Positions 10,641-22,585 of a DNA stretch of 64,000 nt are shown in pieces. The stretch's first letter is position 1; every line of letters starts with the position of its first letter. Under the pieces are notes generated by a model. The model worked only from the letters and a program-made list of their open reading frames with translations. It ran no database searches and was not told the origin of the DNA. Made by a program: the position numbers and the translations under genes. Location of the stretch: the NCBI RefSeq assembly GCF_958298935.1, contig NC_084939.1:1255501-1319500 (forward strand). Direction: 5' to 3'. The DNA is from Phragmites australis (Eukaryota; Streptophyta; Magnoliopsida; Poales; Poaceae).

Positions 10641-11810
10641 ATAAATGACATAGGAGAGAGCAGGCGCGCGTGGGAGCGGGGACACATGGCACACGGGTGT
10701 AGAGCGAGCGACGTGTAAGCATGGGCCGCGGGGACATGTGGCGCGCAGCGCAATACGTGGGGTCGAGCACAGGGTGCACGGGCTACGAGGACACATGGCG
10801 GCACATGAGCGCACGCGGGGCGTGGGACTTGGCCTGTGTTGTGTTGGGCTATTATTCTAAATCCTGGCTCGAGCACTGGGCGCACGGTCTCGGGGATATA
10901 TATATGAAGCTTTTTCTATACTCTAAATATACATATGCTGCTAATAGGTGTTTTGAAATGAGTATATATATTTTTAAATATATACATCTCAGAAAAAATA
11001 TATACATCTCTTATAAAGAAGTATACACATCCAAAAATAGTAGATACATATTAGAAAAAATATATTTTATAAGATAACATATACACCGGTTATAATGAGA
11101 TCAACTATATATTGTATACTCCGAAAGTACGGAGTAGTTTTGCTAAATTTTGACTAAGCCCAATCGGTGGTACCAGTAATAAACCGTGCATAAATAAATA
11201 GAAAATGAAACAGTGCATCTCTGTTGAAAAAGGGTTACCATAATAAATTAAGTGATCAGTTTCTACACGAGTCGTGCTAAGACCCCGGCGCCGAGCCGAG
11301 GTCCATATGTCCAGATGGAGACGATACGACCCGGTCGCTCGCCCCGTTCGTCGTCAACACAGTGACATCCTCCTCCGATCTTCCTTCACAAAACTTAACC
11401 ATCACGGCGGCACAGGTCAACAGTGACATCGATCGGTCGGTCTTCTCCGTCGCCAGCAGCACATGGACATAGAGGAATCGCATCACACCCAATTAGAGGA
11501 ACTCTTTTTCCAAGCTACGTTTATTCAGTCCAGAAAAAACAGATACAATTTTTTCCTTTTTCCGTTAAAAATGAAACGAGTTTTTGGGGATACGTGCCCT
11601 GAACTTCCCGATGTGTCCATTTCGCTGACGCCGGCGCCACGCACTGCTCTCGTCTTCCTCGTTGATTGTTCCAACGTGAAAATTCCACAAGGACATGCGT
11701 TTGCATATTTTATTCGGACCATTCATTTATATTAAAAAATTAGATAAAAAAATACTATAAGATAGATAAGAAATAAATAAATATGAAAAATAGATAGGTG
11801 AGATAAATTC
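10641..11810. other. Intergenic, no gene recognised
   Basis: Short frames only. A GC-rich patch (10660-10880) is followed by AT-rich sequence with many ATACATA tracts. Confidence 0.4.
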
Positions 11811-11812
11811 TC

Positions 11813-11822
11813 CCTATATATG
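11813..11822 (+). promoter_or_regulatory. Probable TATA box of the SLAH gene
   Basis: CCTATATATG lies about 90 bp before the start codon at 11908, a plausible distance for a plant core promoter with a short 5' UTR. Confidence 0.5.
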
Positions 11823-11907
11823 TGTGGCCGCCGAGTGGAGTACGTGCACACATTCACTCACTGTTTGATATATGTAGGCAATTTCAGCGACCAGCGAGAG
11901 CATCCAA

Positions 11908-13867
11908 ATGGCTGGGCTGAACGGCGGCAGGGGACGTCCATTGCCGGAGCCGCTCCGGGTTCCGGTGCCGTCGGCTCGGGCTGCACTAACTGGCTTCGTC
12001 GACGATGTTGCCGCGGGCGCTTCTCCCGTGGTCGGAGTCGGACAGGGACAGGAGACCGCCGCGGATGTCGCCAGGAAGGAGGACGACACGGCGATGATCG
12101 GCGTAGCCAGGGAGGCGCACGGTGACCGCGCTCACGTGCAGGAGGCGGAGATGCCGTACTCCATCTCGTTCAGCGTGCCGGAATCCCCTTCGGGGCTGCA
12201 CCTCGCGCAGCTGGGCGCGTGCGCGTCCATTCGCAGCGACGGCGACCACTCGCAGCCGACGCTGACGATCAGGAGCGAGGAGCCATCGTTGCAGCGGCAG
12301 CGCACGGTGTCGCGCAGCGACAGCACGCGGGACCGGCGGTTCGACCACTTGAAGACATTCTCCGGGCGCCTGGAGCGCCAGCTCTCCAACCTCCGCGGGG
12401 TGCCGCAGGAGCAGCCCGAAATCGAGCCCGCCGAGTTCAAGATCTCCGAGGAGGAGACAGGCAACGACGAGGTCCCCACCGCCGACCGCTACTTCGCCGC
12501 CCTCGAAGGACCCGAGCTCGAGACTCTTAGAGCGACGGAGGTGCCGGTGCTGCCCGAGGACGAGAAGTGGCCGTTCCTGCTGCGGTTCCCGATCAGCGTC
12601 TTCGGGATGTGCCTGGGCGTGAGCAGCCAGGCGATGATGTGGAAGACGCTGGCGTCGGAGCCGTCCACGGCGTTCCTCCACGTGAGCCCGGCCGTGAACC
12701 ACGTGCTCTGGTGGGTCTCCGTCGCGCTGATGGGCCTCGTCTCCGCCATCTACCTGCTCAAGGCGGTGTTCTACTTCGAGGCCGTCCGCCGCGAGTTCCA
12801 CCACCCCATCCGCGTCAACTTCTTCTTCGCGCCGTGGATCGCCTGCCTGTTTTTGGTGAAGGGCCTGCCGCGGCCGGAGTGGACGCTCCCCCACGTGGTG
12901 TGGTACCTGCTGATGGTGCCCATCTTCTGCCTGGACCTCAAGATCTACGGGCAGTGGATGTCCGGCGGCGACCGGCGGCTGTCCAAGGTGGCCACCCCGA
13001 CAAACCACCTGGCCGTCGTGGGCAACTTCGTCGGCGCGCTGCTGGGCGCCCGGATGGGGCCCCGCGAGGTCCCCATCTTCTTCTTCGCCGTCGGGCTCGC
13101 CCACTACCTGGTGCTGTTCGTGACGCTGTACCAGCGTCTCCCCACCAACTTGCAGCTCCCCAAGGAGCTCCACCCGGTGTTCTTCCTCTTCGTCGCTGCC
13201 CCCAGCGTCGCCTCCATGGCCTGGGCCAGGCTCTGCAGCGAGTTCAACTACGGCGCCAAGATCGCCTACTTCGTCTCCCTCTTCCTCTATATGTCCCTGG
13301 TACGTGACACGTCCATAATTACGTACTAACCAGGTGCAACACTTGGACACGTGATATGCATGTTGATCCTCCTCCTCCTCCTTCTTCTTCTGATGCCTAG
13401 CTATTAGCTAATCCATGCACGGATATATGCATGTCCAGGTGGTGCGTATCAACTTCTTCAGGGGTGTCCGGTTCTCGCTGGCGTGGTGGGCGTACACGTT
13501 CCCGATGACGAGCGCGGCCATCGCGACGACGCTGTACGCGTCGGAGGTGACCAACTTGCTCACACGGGCGCTGGCGGTCGGGCTCGCCGGGATCGCGTCC
13601 GTGACGGTCACCGGTGTGCTGGTGGCCACCATGTACCACGCGTTCGTGTGCAAGGACCTGTTCCCGAACGACGTGTCCATCGCCATCACGCAGCGGCCCA
13701 AGCCCAACTTCAGCAACATCCTGGCGCACCTCCGCTCCTCCGGCTCCGACGTCAAGGAGCTCGTCTTCGCGGTGTCCAGGCACGGCCGCGAGTCCCACTC
13801 CCCAATGGCGCATGGCCGCGGCAGGAGCAGAGCCGTAGATCGATCAGTGACCAGTCTGGCCTGTTGA
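11908..13867 (+). CDS. S-type anion channel, SLAC1-homologue (SLAH2/3 type), 606 aa
   Basis: Encodes a plasma-membrane slow anion channel of the SLAC1/TehA family. Plant SLAH2/SLAH3 members conduct nitrate and chloride and are activated by phosphorylation. Exon 1 is 11908-13299 (464 codons), the intron 13300-13438 has GT-AG ends, and exon 2 is 13439-13867 (142 codons plus stop), joined in phase 0. The N-terminal cytosolic region (1-220) is Ser/Thr-rich, with FSVPESPSG (88-96) and RFDHLKTFSGRLERQLSNLRG near 144-164, a stretch I associate with SLAH2/3 and not SLAC1. The membrane core starts at 223 (LLRFPISVFGMCLGVSSQA) and continues through about ten spans into exon 2 (VRINFFRGVRFSLAWWAYTF). 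Length fits the SLAH3 group. It appears intact. GC-rich coding is normal for grass genes. The exact paralogue is not resolved. Confidence 0.93.
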
Positions 13868-13970
13868 TTACTACCTCCCGATTACCTGTACAGGTTCGAG
13901 GAGTTCTTTGTTGTTGATCCCTGCAGGTAATACTAGCTCATTAGCAGCCATAAATTTATATAAATAACAG

Positions 13971-14824
13971 TACTACTACGTTAACATCATATATGTAATA
14001 TCTCATCAGTGTCGGTTCAATAGTAATCGACATTGAAGATGTATCAGTGCCGGTTCTTAAACTCTCGCGTGCGAACAACGACTGAGTAGTAAAGAACCGA
14101 CACTAACTGTGACTATATCATTACCGATTCTAGCTACGAACCGGCACTGAAGATTATTACTATTAAAGCTCATCTTAATAAATTCATAACTTTATATGAA
14201 TATTATTAAGATGAGCTTTAATAGTTGGATGGAAAAAACTTTATATGAATATTATAACTCTTGATGAGATCTACAACTCTGTAGTTAATTTTTTTAATTT
14301 GAAGTCATTTAAATGCCCAAATAATTATATAAAAGTTGCAGCAGTAATCGATGATAGCTCACATTAAAAATTCATAACTTTTTTACATGAAGTCAGATGG
14401 AGAAAAACTTTATATTTAAATTGTAGCTCTCGAGGCGATCTACAACTTTGTAGTTGATCACTTTTTTATTTGAGATCATTCAGATGTCCAAATAATCATT
14501 CAAACATTCGGTCAGAAGGTGTCAAAAGAATTTATTATGCTACTATACTCACGAACGGGCGATAGTTGAGATGTTTAGAGGGGTCACGCGCGCATAGTCT
14601 ATGAGGTCTTGGTTGGGCGCGTTCAGGTGGGCACCCTTTGGTGGGGTGCCCTAGTCGCGAAATTTTTTAAAGCTTTTTCAGTCCAAAAAATATTGAATTG
14701 AGACCGAGACTATCAGTGCCGTTTGGTAGCTCCAACCGGCACTGATAGTGATTTTTAGTGCCGGTTTCATACCCGGTACTGATAGTCTTTTGAACCGACA
14801 CTGAGAAGAGTTTCTGCAGTAGTA
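13971..14824. mobile_element. CACTA-like non-autonomous element just 3' of SLAH
   Basis: Both ends begin TACTACTRC (left 13971; right read as reverse complement ending 14824), one base away from the canonical CACTACTAC ends. Subterminal repeats of the CAGTGCCGGTTC type occur at 14008-14150 and 14710-14815 in both orientations, which is characteristic of grass CACTA elements. There is no coding sequence and no matching 3-bp target duplication, so the ends have decayed. It begins about 100 bp after the SLAH stop codon. Confidence 0.6.
14160..14224. repeat. Near-perfect palindrome inside the CACTA-like element
   Basis: Arms ATTAAAGCTCATCTTAATAA and its complement flank a short loop, about 27 bp per arm. 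The transcript would form a stable hairpin. Confidence 0.75.
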
Positions 14825-16530
14825 TAATTCCTTGTAAGCTATTGAAAACTATGTTCTTCCCTTTTGTGGCATCTAAAATTTAAGCTTTTCTTTTGTCTCT
14901 AGATCATATTTTCTATCCCTTCTATGCCCTCTCGTTACTCCCATCTGAAAGCCTTCTTATACCCATTTTGCCCTTTGTTCAATGACGATGTGGATTCCAA
15001 ACCCCATCGGCTGATCACCCACATCTACTCACCCAGTCACTTGATCAATCCCCAAATCAAATCCCTAGTTTGATACCCCTCATCCAACCGCCCATAGCGG
15101 AACCACATCATGAGAGAGAGAGGACGAAGCTAGGCGTGGAAACGAGTCGAGCCGAGCCTGTCAACTTTTTGAGCTAAAAATCAGGCTCGACAAAGGTTCA
15201 AGCTAGCTCGACTGGCTCACAAGCTAGAGTCTAATGTCTTCACGCCGTACAAATGGAACCACTGAGCCCCCGCTCTCGTGGCCTCTATAGAGAGTAGCAC
15301 TCTAGATATAGAGGCGGTCAGAGTAGGAGATGGATGTGGGAAGAGAAGAGCTGAAGAGGGGAGGGGAGGAGGAGGCGGCACGGGCGATAAAGCAAGTGCG
15401 AGAGTCGCGGATGCGACGACGGGGCTACTGTCATGGATGTGGGCGGCAGAGGAGGCGTTGTGCCGTCATACTGTCGTGCTCGAGGAGGAGCTATGGCCTT
15501 GAAACCACGGCATGAATCGCTAGCTACAACTCCTCAACGAAGTAAGGAGAGCACAAGGGAACAACATATTTGGGGTACGACGGGAGAGGAGAAGTTGTTC
15601 GTTCACCTGGCGGATTGGAGTCAGGAGGAAGGCGGAGCGGAGAGGATAAGACTGGCAGCCTCGAGAGGGTTGGATTGGGTTGTCGCTGCGGTCGGTGGCC
15701 ATGCACAGGGAAAGGCGATAGCGGTTTCGAAAGGAGAAGCTCCGACAGTTGCTCGTGCGGGCTCTGTGGGCTAGGCTGGGCGATTACAAAACGCAGGTCA
15801 TGGTGGCCAAGCACGGGGAGCACGCCCTCAAACGCAGATCACTAGAGAGATTTGCTCATGTGGGCTCTATGGGCTAGGTCGACGACTGAGCCAATGAGCC
15901 GCTCATGAGCCAGCTCGAGCTTGGCTTGTTTGGCCATCGAGTTAGGGAGGTGGCTCGGGCTTGGATTGTTTGGCCACCGATTGAGGAGACCGATGCTGAG
16001 GTAAGCAGCATACATATTGATGACTAATTTTCAAATCAGATATGTGTTCATAATAATTGATTTATTCAATTCTTGAAACTGCAACTCCTCAAGCTGGCCA
16101 CAGATTGATTCTTACCTGTTGAAATCAATGCACTTCAAGAAAAACTTGTTGGGTTCATCAATAACTATGCCATCAGTCCAATCATCAAGTACCATGAAAT
16201 TGGCTGGTCAATCTTGTTATCTTCATCTAACAAGAAAAGACAGAGTTCAGACTCTTCGATTAGCAAGAAATCTTAACTGCTTATCCTTGTTGCAATGAAA
16301 CTTGACATATATGCGGTGTATATATGCTATGATGAGACTCGATATTTTATGACTTAAATTTATATGTGCTTGTGTATATATACTGTAATGAAACTTGATG
16401 TCTCATGAATTAAATTTATATGTGCGTGACTATAAATATGCCAGACACTATTGGCGGCAACGGCTAAAATTTGAAAATAGGCATGCTATTGGTGGCAACT
16501 GCCAAAATTTGAAAAAGGTGAGAAACAAAT
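14825..16530. repeat. Repeat-derived sequence with GAGCC/CTCGAGC motifs, no gene
   Basis: Motifs such as GAGTCGAGCCGAGCC (about 15145) and GAGCCAGCTCGAGCTTGGCT (about 15908) resemble those of the hAT-like element at 7338-9353. The GC-rich open frames between them (15278-15845) overlap on both strands and resemble no protein I know. Confidence 0.45.
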
Positions 16531-16532
16531 AT

Positions 16533-16695
16533 CACTACTAGTTGGTTTATACCAACCAACAATGATAGTCCACCTATCACTGTCAGTTGGAGCTCAAGAT
16601 GGAGACTTTCAGTGCCGAGATAGTCAGCGACTATTAGTGTTGAGTAATCAGTGACGGTTTAATACGTGACATTGCTGATATGTTCTGTAGTAGTG
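16533..16695. mobile_element. Short CACTA-terminus fragment
   Basis: Starts CACTACTAGTTGG and ends with the reverse complement of CACTACTACAGAACA. The interior has CACTGTCAGTTGG-type subterminal repeats. No target duplication, so it may be two fused ends. Confidence 0.5.
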
Positions 16696-17132
16696 GACCA
16701 TCCCTGATTTTATAGATAATCATAGCAAGGGAGAAAGCAACCGGTGACAAACACTCGTGGATCCAAGGAGGACTGGGAGAGGATGGAGCTCTACTATTTT
16801 GTAGCCAATGGAAGCCCTCTTGAGCTCCCCCACAATTTTTTGTTTTGTCATGAATAAGGGAGAGGAAGAAAAAAAAGAAAAGAGAGAGAAAGAAAGAGGA
16901 AGAAGAGGAAGAGAAATGTGGATGAGCCCCATCTGGTTCTTCTGTATCTTCCACAGCTCATAAAGATACTACTAGTATGGTACATGGTTGATAACTCATG
17001 TCACATGGTCATATGGACTGAGATCAGTGTCCAGATATCCATCGAAGGGTCCAGATGAATCCTGAGAAATTCTGAAACCATCATGTGATTAGATCTCAGA
17101 AACCGATCCTCTATATATGGACCCTGAGCAAT
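16696..17132. other. No gene seen
   Basis: A purine-rich stretch (16855-16920) and short frames only. Confidence 0.4.
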
Positions 17133-17300
17133 CACTACTACAGAACAATACATCACTATTGGCTCCAAAACCCCCCTTATTGCCGGTTTTGAAGCCAACA
17201 GTGAATAATGAGCAGTGATAGTCGGAGATTATCATTGCCGGTTTCATGGACCGACAGTGAAAATGGTTATCACTGCCGATTGAAGGATTCGGGCCTTCAA
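17133..17300. mobile_element. Left-type CACTA terminus
   Basis: CACTACTACAGAACAATACA at 17133 is followed by alternating GCCGGTTT and AACAGTGA subterminal motifs. It could pair with the right-type terminus ending at 26865, but the 3-bp flanks (AAT and GGA) do not match. Confidence 0.6.
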
Positions 17301-18839
17301 TTTTGTCAACTCCTTGATTTCCTTGTTCATGTAAGACGAGAAGAATGAGGTATTATCCTGATCTTCAATCAACACTGTTCTTCAGAATTATAAGTCGATT
17401 TGATGGAGTTTCAACATTCATGATCCAAATGCTCTAATCAGAATAGATCGAAAAACCCTCGCAACCACTACATCATTACTTCGTGGTTATCAACCGTGCT
17501 AAAACGTGGTTGATCTCGCCAAGAAGGCTTTCCTACATGCGAATGGAGAACACAAGCAAGAACAAGATAGATGCAACCTGAATATTGCTAACTACCAATA
17601 AAGAACTCGAAGTTAGGGTTCCACAAACCGATATATGACGAAATTATCGAAAACAGAATAATCTAATTAAAACCTGAGTCTAAACTACGACGTCTAGTGT
17701 ATATATAGAGAGGGATATGAGGAGGTTGACCTAGGGTTGTGCTTACATGGGGAGAGACATATACAATCTGGACTCCGACCCTAACACGCTTACAAAACCA
17801 GACAAGGTCCAAAACAGTGATGTAACACCTTATTTCAACGACTCTGATTAATATATAAGGAATTTAAGGGTCATACTAGATCCATTGGAAATAACTCGTC
17901 ATAACATTTTCAGTAAGTCCAAAAATGCTTCAATTGGACTCCGTATACGAAAGTTATGTCCATTTTATTGATATGCTATTCTGATACTCCGAACTGAATT
18001 TGGAGTTCGACTAGAGCTCGATTTATGTCTAAGTAGACTTCTCCTACGATGGGTGATATCTATGTAAGCTTATGATGCTTCTCCTATATTCCTAAACAAC
18101 AAAACACCATAAGAAAATTAGTAGTATCTTATCCTTTACCAAGAAAATATAAACAACGAGAAACGAGTTCACCTTATATATATATCCGAAGGAGTGATGT
18201 CCTTATCACTAAAGGAGTCCAAAAAAATCTAGCTTCTAGGCAAGTAGATATAAAACAAGATATTCATATCACAGTGTTCGGTTACAAGAAAAATAAATCG
18301 AGAGCTATTTCTATTTCTTTCACGTACGCAAGAGGCATGCACACTAGCACATATAAATACTATAAATTTTATCAAATGAGTATAATATAGCAGGCAATAG
18401 CTAGTAATATAATTCAAAATATTACATTGCATGGATAGGTATAATCCATATTATATTCCATATATAGTATTGGTCTAGATCAGAGGCAATGAGCCAAGTA
18501 AAATGCGGATAATCCGTTCTAAAAATTGGATAATCCGTATCCACCGATTTTTTGCAATACAATACTTGTATCTGTATATGTATGAAACTATCCATATTCG
18601 CACCCACAATTATATAGACTTCTAAAAAAGCTTACCGAACCTACATCTATATCTACACAGATCGGATTGGAAAATATTTGTCCGGCTTTCACCCTTAGCT
18701 CCTAGTGGTCTAAATGTGCAAGGTATCTTGGTCATCGAGAATTTTTTTTATATACATCTATTATTAAAATATTGGGCCCGTCACTGCAAACAGGATAACC
18801 TTGTGTATGACAAATATATAAGCGATGATCACACTGTTA
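17301..18839. other. Intergenic, no gene recognised
   Basis: AT-rich sequence with short frames. No splice-supported gene and no repeat that I can name with confidence. Confidence 0.4.
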
Positions 18840-19085
18840 ATGTGCACTAGAGGTGGCCAACCGGCCTGACGGGTTGACTTGGTATGGGCACGCCAAGGCA
18901 TGGCCCGTCAGACCTGGCTAGTCTTTCGGGTCGTGTCGTGCCAACCCGCGTACCAGAGGCTCAGCTCATAGCATGACCTGTGAAACACCAAGCTATGCTA
19001 GGCCGGGCCGAGCATAACGGGGCAATGGCAGGGCGAGGCACCGGGGCGAGGTAGCATGGGGAGGGCGAGTAGCGGCGGGGCAGTG
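18840..19085. repeat. GGCCCGTC/GGGCCG-type dispersed repeat
   Basis: Repeated GGCCCGTCAG, GGTCGTGTCGTGCC and AGGCCGGGCCGAGC motifs of the sort seen in dispersed grass DNA repeats. No coding sequence. Confidence 0.4.
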
Positions 19086-19360
19086 AAACCTAGAATCTTT
19101 AGACGATGGTACCTCTTAACTCAGTTCTCCTTCGGCTAACCAAAGTCAACCTTTGATAGTATTTAATTAACTTTACTTAGTTAATTTAATAATCATTTTA
19201 TTATATATATTGAATTGTTGGTCAAGTTCCTTAATATATACCAGACGCACTTAAATATATATCGTGATAGGCGTTAGGCCGCCATTTGCCTTCCGCGCAC
19301 AGCTTCTAGTTTCCTCGCTTGCACGACGCCCGATCTTCTCGCTCTTGCAAGCGGGGATGG

Positions 19361-19370
19361 GTATAAATAC
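19361..19370 (+). promoter_or_regulatory. Possible TATA box
   Basis: GTATAAATAC lies upstream of CT-rich, 5'-UTR-like sequence (19380-19450). Any gene it served appears to be lost; the nearest relic downstream is the GPAT pseudogene. Confidence 0.35.
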
Positions 19371-19566
19371 TACTCCCCGCGGCACTCATTCATTTTCTCC
19401 AAGTGCCGCGTTCTCTTGCTCTTCTGCTTTCTCCTGCCCCTTCACTACTATAGATCAAAGCACAGCTCCTGCGGCCGGAGAGGACCTTCAGAAAAGCACC
19501 TTTGTCTCGCACAGAACCATGGTGAAGGCTACCCCCGCTGGCCAACGACAAGCTCCCCTCAACTCC

Positions 19567-19635
19567 TCACGCTTCAACGAAGCCACCCGTGCTCAGCTCT
19601 ACGAGGGCTTCACGCTTCAACGAAGCCACCCGTGC
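19567..19635. repeat. 26-bp direct repeat with 43-bp period
   Basis: The word TCACGCTTCAACGAAGCCAC plus six more bases occurs at 19567 and again at 19610, identical by eye. Confidence 0.8.
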
Positions 19636-19862
19636 CTCTCCCGTAGAGCGAGGGTGGCTTCCTCGTCTTGAAGATGCGCGGGTGCCAGCATGAGATTGAT
19701 CTCCTTCGAATTAGTACAACACGCATGCAGAATTGATCTCCTTTCAATTAGTACGTACTACCATGCATGCAAGATTATGAGCAAGAACAATGTGCCCTGC
19801 AACCTGAATTGCAAACAACACCGGAAAAGAACACAGAATCCTACTTACCGCACGTTGATTAT

Positions 19863-20330
19863 TCAGGTGTTGTATACTACCATGCTACTGCTCCGGTGCC
19901 CGCTGGCGGCGGCGCTGCGCGTCCTGGTGTCTGAGTCCGCGTGCGCGTGCGTGTTGGTGTCCGACATCGAGTCAACGGCGCGAGCCGTGCTGCCGTGGTT
20001 CTACGTCACCGACCTGCACCCGGGCGTGTGGCGCTCACGGACACGGTGAGGGTCATGGCCGAGCCATTTTCTCAGGGAGTGCCTCGGCGCCGACACCGTC
20101 GCGGGCACCGAGCTCGCCTTGTGGCGCTGGCGTGCCACGGGCTTCGTGGACGCGTACGTGCAGGGGTGTGCTAGTGGGACGTCGCAAGGTCAAGGCGCTG
20201 CGGGAGATCTTCGCCGCCGATGGTTACACGTCCAACGTCGGCCTTGGGGACATCCGGTCCAACTACCCCTTCATGACTATGTTCAAATTCTGGAGATGTC
20301 TAGGCTTGCAGAGCTTTTTGAGAGATAACA
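19863..20330 (+). pseudogene. Glycerol-3-phosphate acyltransferase (GPAT) pseudogene fragment
   Basis: Conceptual pieces match the N-terminal HAD-like region of plant sn-glycerol-3-phosphate acyltransferases, the enzymes that start cutin, suberin or glycerolipid assembly. Recognisable parts in order are AALRVLVSESA, ARAVLPWFYVTDLHPGVW, VRVMAEPF, ECLGADTVAGTELALW, RWRATGFVD, LVGRRKVKALREIFAA and VGLGDIRSNYPFM. They lie in different reading frames, so there are at least two frameshifts, and about 10 residues are missing between VW and VRVM. The acyltransferase half (HXXXXD block) is absent. It sits just downstream of glutaredoxin copy 1 in gene terms. Confidence 0.82.
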
Positions 20331-20772
20331 AGGTTGGGAACAAATCAATTCTATTTCTCTTTTATCTTTTTGGAATTGCTGTGTTTTCTGTGTTGAGCTG
20401 TTGAACCTCGCCGGCCCTCTCCTTAGAGTGCACCGAGGTTGAGGGTGAGCGGTATATCCGAACCGTTGCTATCATGAAGCCTTCATAAATGAATATGTTA
20501 AATATTATTAAATTCATAAATAAATATTAATATATCTAAAATTGATGAACATATATTTTTTAGACTTTTTTTATCATATTCTGTGAAAAAAAAACGGTCG
20601 ACTTAGACGTGCCAATCCGCCTAGTTATTCTCAGCACAGGACATAAAAACCCTGGCCTTCAGACACACGCTTCCACATCGATCTTTTTTCGTTCTTACCA
20701 TCTTTTTATTCATGATTACACATCTGACAATAAAAGCTATCGATGCATGCATACGGACGTCCTTGGTTAACT

Positions 20773-21084
20773 CTACACCCAGAGCGCGCCGGCGCTCATG
20801 AGCATGGGCACGAGCTCGCCGTCGAGGTGCAGCGCCATGACCCTGTTGGTGCCGCCGACGAGGTTCCCGCCCACGAACACCGCCGGCACGGAGGGGCCGC
20901 CGCCGAGCCTCCTGGCGAGCTCGCGCTCAATCTCCCGGCCTCGGGGGTTCCTGTCCAGCTCGTACACGGCCGCGTTCACTCCCAGGTTGCCCAGGAGCGA
21001 CGTCACGGCGTGGCACATGCCGCACTCGCTCGCCGTGAACACCACCACCGCACGCTCCGACGCCAGCTTCGCCACGCGATCCAT
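20773..21084 (-). CDS. Class III (CC-type-like) glutaredoxin, copy 1, 103 aa
   Basis: A small single-exon thioredoxin-fold protein of the land-plant-specific class III (ROXY) glutaredoxins. These act in the nucleus and cytosol with TGA bZIP factors and TOPLESS co-repressors. The active site at 21-24 is CGMC, not the usual CCMC/CCMS, so the second Cys of the CC pair is Gly. The glutathione-binding part has the [14 protein letters not shown] loop with the cis-Pro. The C-terminus is ALWV, whereas the family motif needed for TGA/TOPLESS action is ALWL. It starts [17 protein letters not shown]. Differs from copy 2 at three residues. A TATA box lies about 120 bp upstream. Probably functional, but the C-terminal change could weaken repression. 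Confidence 0.93.
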   Translation of the reverse strand: MDRVAKLASERAVVVFTASECGMCHAVTSLLGNLGVNAAVYELDRNPRGREIERELARRLGGGPSVPAVFVGGNLVGGTNRVMALHLDGELVPMLMSAGALWV

Positions 21085-21205
21085 TGGCAGCTTCCGCTTA
21101 CGGTGCCGGCCGGAAGGTTCTAGAGGCTTCTAGTCTCTTCCTCAGGTGAGATTAATTGGAAGGTGATGTGTTGTTTCTTGCTGCTGGACGGGTTCATAGT
21201 TCCCC

Positions 21206-21213
21206 TTTTATAA
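21206..21213 (-). promoter_or_regulatory. TATA box of glutaredoxin copy 1
   Basis: Reverse complement reads TTATAAAAGG, 122 bp before the ATG. The same position holds in copy 2, and the element is slightly changed in copy 3. Confidence 0.7.
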
Positions 21214-22585
21214 GCTGGAAAAGCTGATGTCATCTACTTGCACTCTTGGATTAAGATTCTTAATTAAGTAGCAATTGATAGAATTTGCTAAACCTGTTAA
21301 TATGCCTGGAACATAGCTAGATTTGGTTGTTCTATAATAACTAACAAATTATTCTTCTGATCCAGTGCGGAGCAGGTTCAAGATTGGAAAGTTTTGGATA
21401 AGCATCCATCTTGGCGTTCATGCATGGCTGCCTTGGAACGTTGGAATATTTCCTCACGACTCACGAATTGGCCTTACGCAATTTGTTTCGAAAGGTGAGC
21501 TCTTGCAAAATTTCCTATATATGCCTAGACCTGAAAAAGGAAGTATCTTTTCAAAAGCACTAGGGCAAGTATATTAAGTACACGTCAGTCGTCTGGTCGT
21601 CTCATGCAATAATACATTTATGTTTTAGTGATGCGGAGGAGAGAGAGGGGGAGATAAGAGAAAGATGTCGTTATTTCGTGAACAATAATCTTATAAACTA
21701 AAGTTTAGGACTACGTAACTATTTTCACACTATTACACGAGTTAGAGATTGTCTATTAAATTATCTCAAAATTATATGTCAATATATTAGACTGCCTATA
21801 AGATGGCACCAATATACTTGCCCTGAGGATAGAACTGCAAAGATTTTTGTGAAGATTTTTTTTGGAGATGCTGAGCTACAGTTATAAGCTTACATTCTTT
21901 TTTAAAGTACAAGGTCAAATGCGCACACACCACATTCATATCCATACACATCCATATGGATTGGAGGTATAACTTCACGTAGCGCCATGTGTAGTATCAC
22001 ATGTCTAAATAAGATTGGAGGTATAACTTTACATAGCGCCAACACACGCATCGACCACTGAATGCATCCACATGCACATGTACTATTCATTATGAGAATT
22101 AATAAAAAAATATGAGTACATGTGTTGAGTCTAGGACTCAAACCTGAGTGGGCAGGTTTCACCTAAGGACCCTATAAGCATATATCTCTTGGAAGTGTAT
22201 ACATGCATGTATTAACACTTGTACATTTAGATTCAAGTAATGAAGTATTCTTTGTATCGAACACGCAAAAACTTTACGTGTCAAATTTATAGAAACAAAT
22301 ATCCCAAAATGGACACACATTTACAACACGCATCAGGCCGAAAATAATTTGATTCATGAACTTAAGTATTTTTTCCCCCGAACACACAAAAGTTTTGGGT
22401 GTCAAATTTATAGAAACAAATGCCCAAATGAACAGACATTTACAACACGCATTGGGCCGAGCGCATAAGCCGCACAATATATAGTTTGATTCAAGTACTG
22501 AAGTACACATGTAATCCGAACGACCGTGCGTTTCTTCTCAAGTGTTGTATTCAACATTAACACCACTTCATCTATCTCAACACAC

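Larger units (their letters stand above)
20645..22585 (-). repeat. Glutaredoxin segmental-duplication block, copy 1
   Basis: Matches 37768-39830 along its length, including the glutaredoxin gene, its TATA region and about 1.4 kb of promoter-side DNA. The promoter side contains an imperfect tandem duplication of about 118 bp (22236-22350 and 22355-22470) shared with copy 2. A shorter version of the block occurs at 49260-50310. The block ends near AACATTAACACCACT. Confidence 0.85.

Noticed and set aside
12132..12749. Several 80-250-codon frames on both strands within the SLAH exon
   Set aside because: Shadows of the real frame in other phases.
11986..13350. 454-codon open frame antisense to SLAH exon 1
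   Set aside because: It is the opposite-strand shadow of a GC-rich exon; the plus strand carries the conserved SLAH protein with correct splicing.
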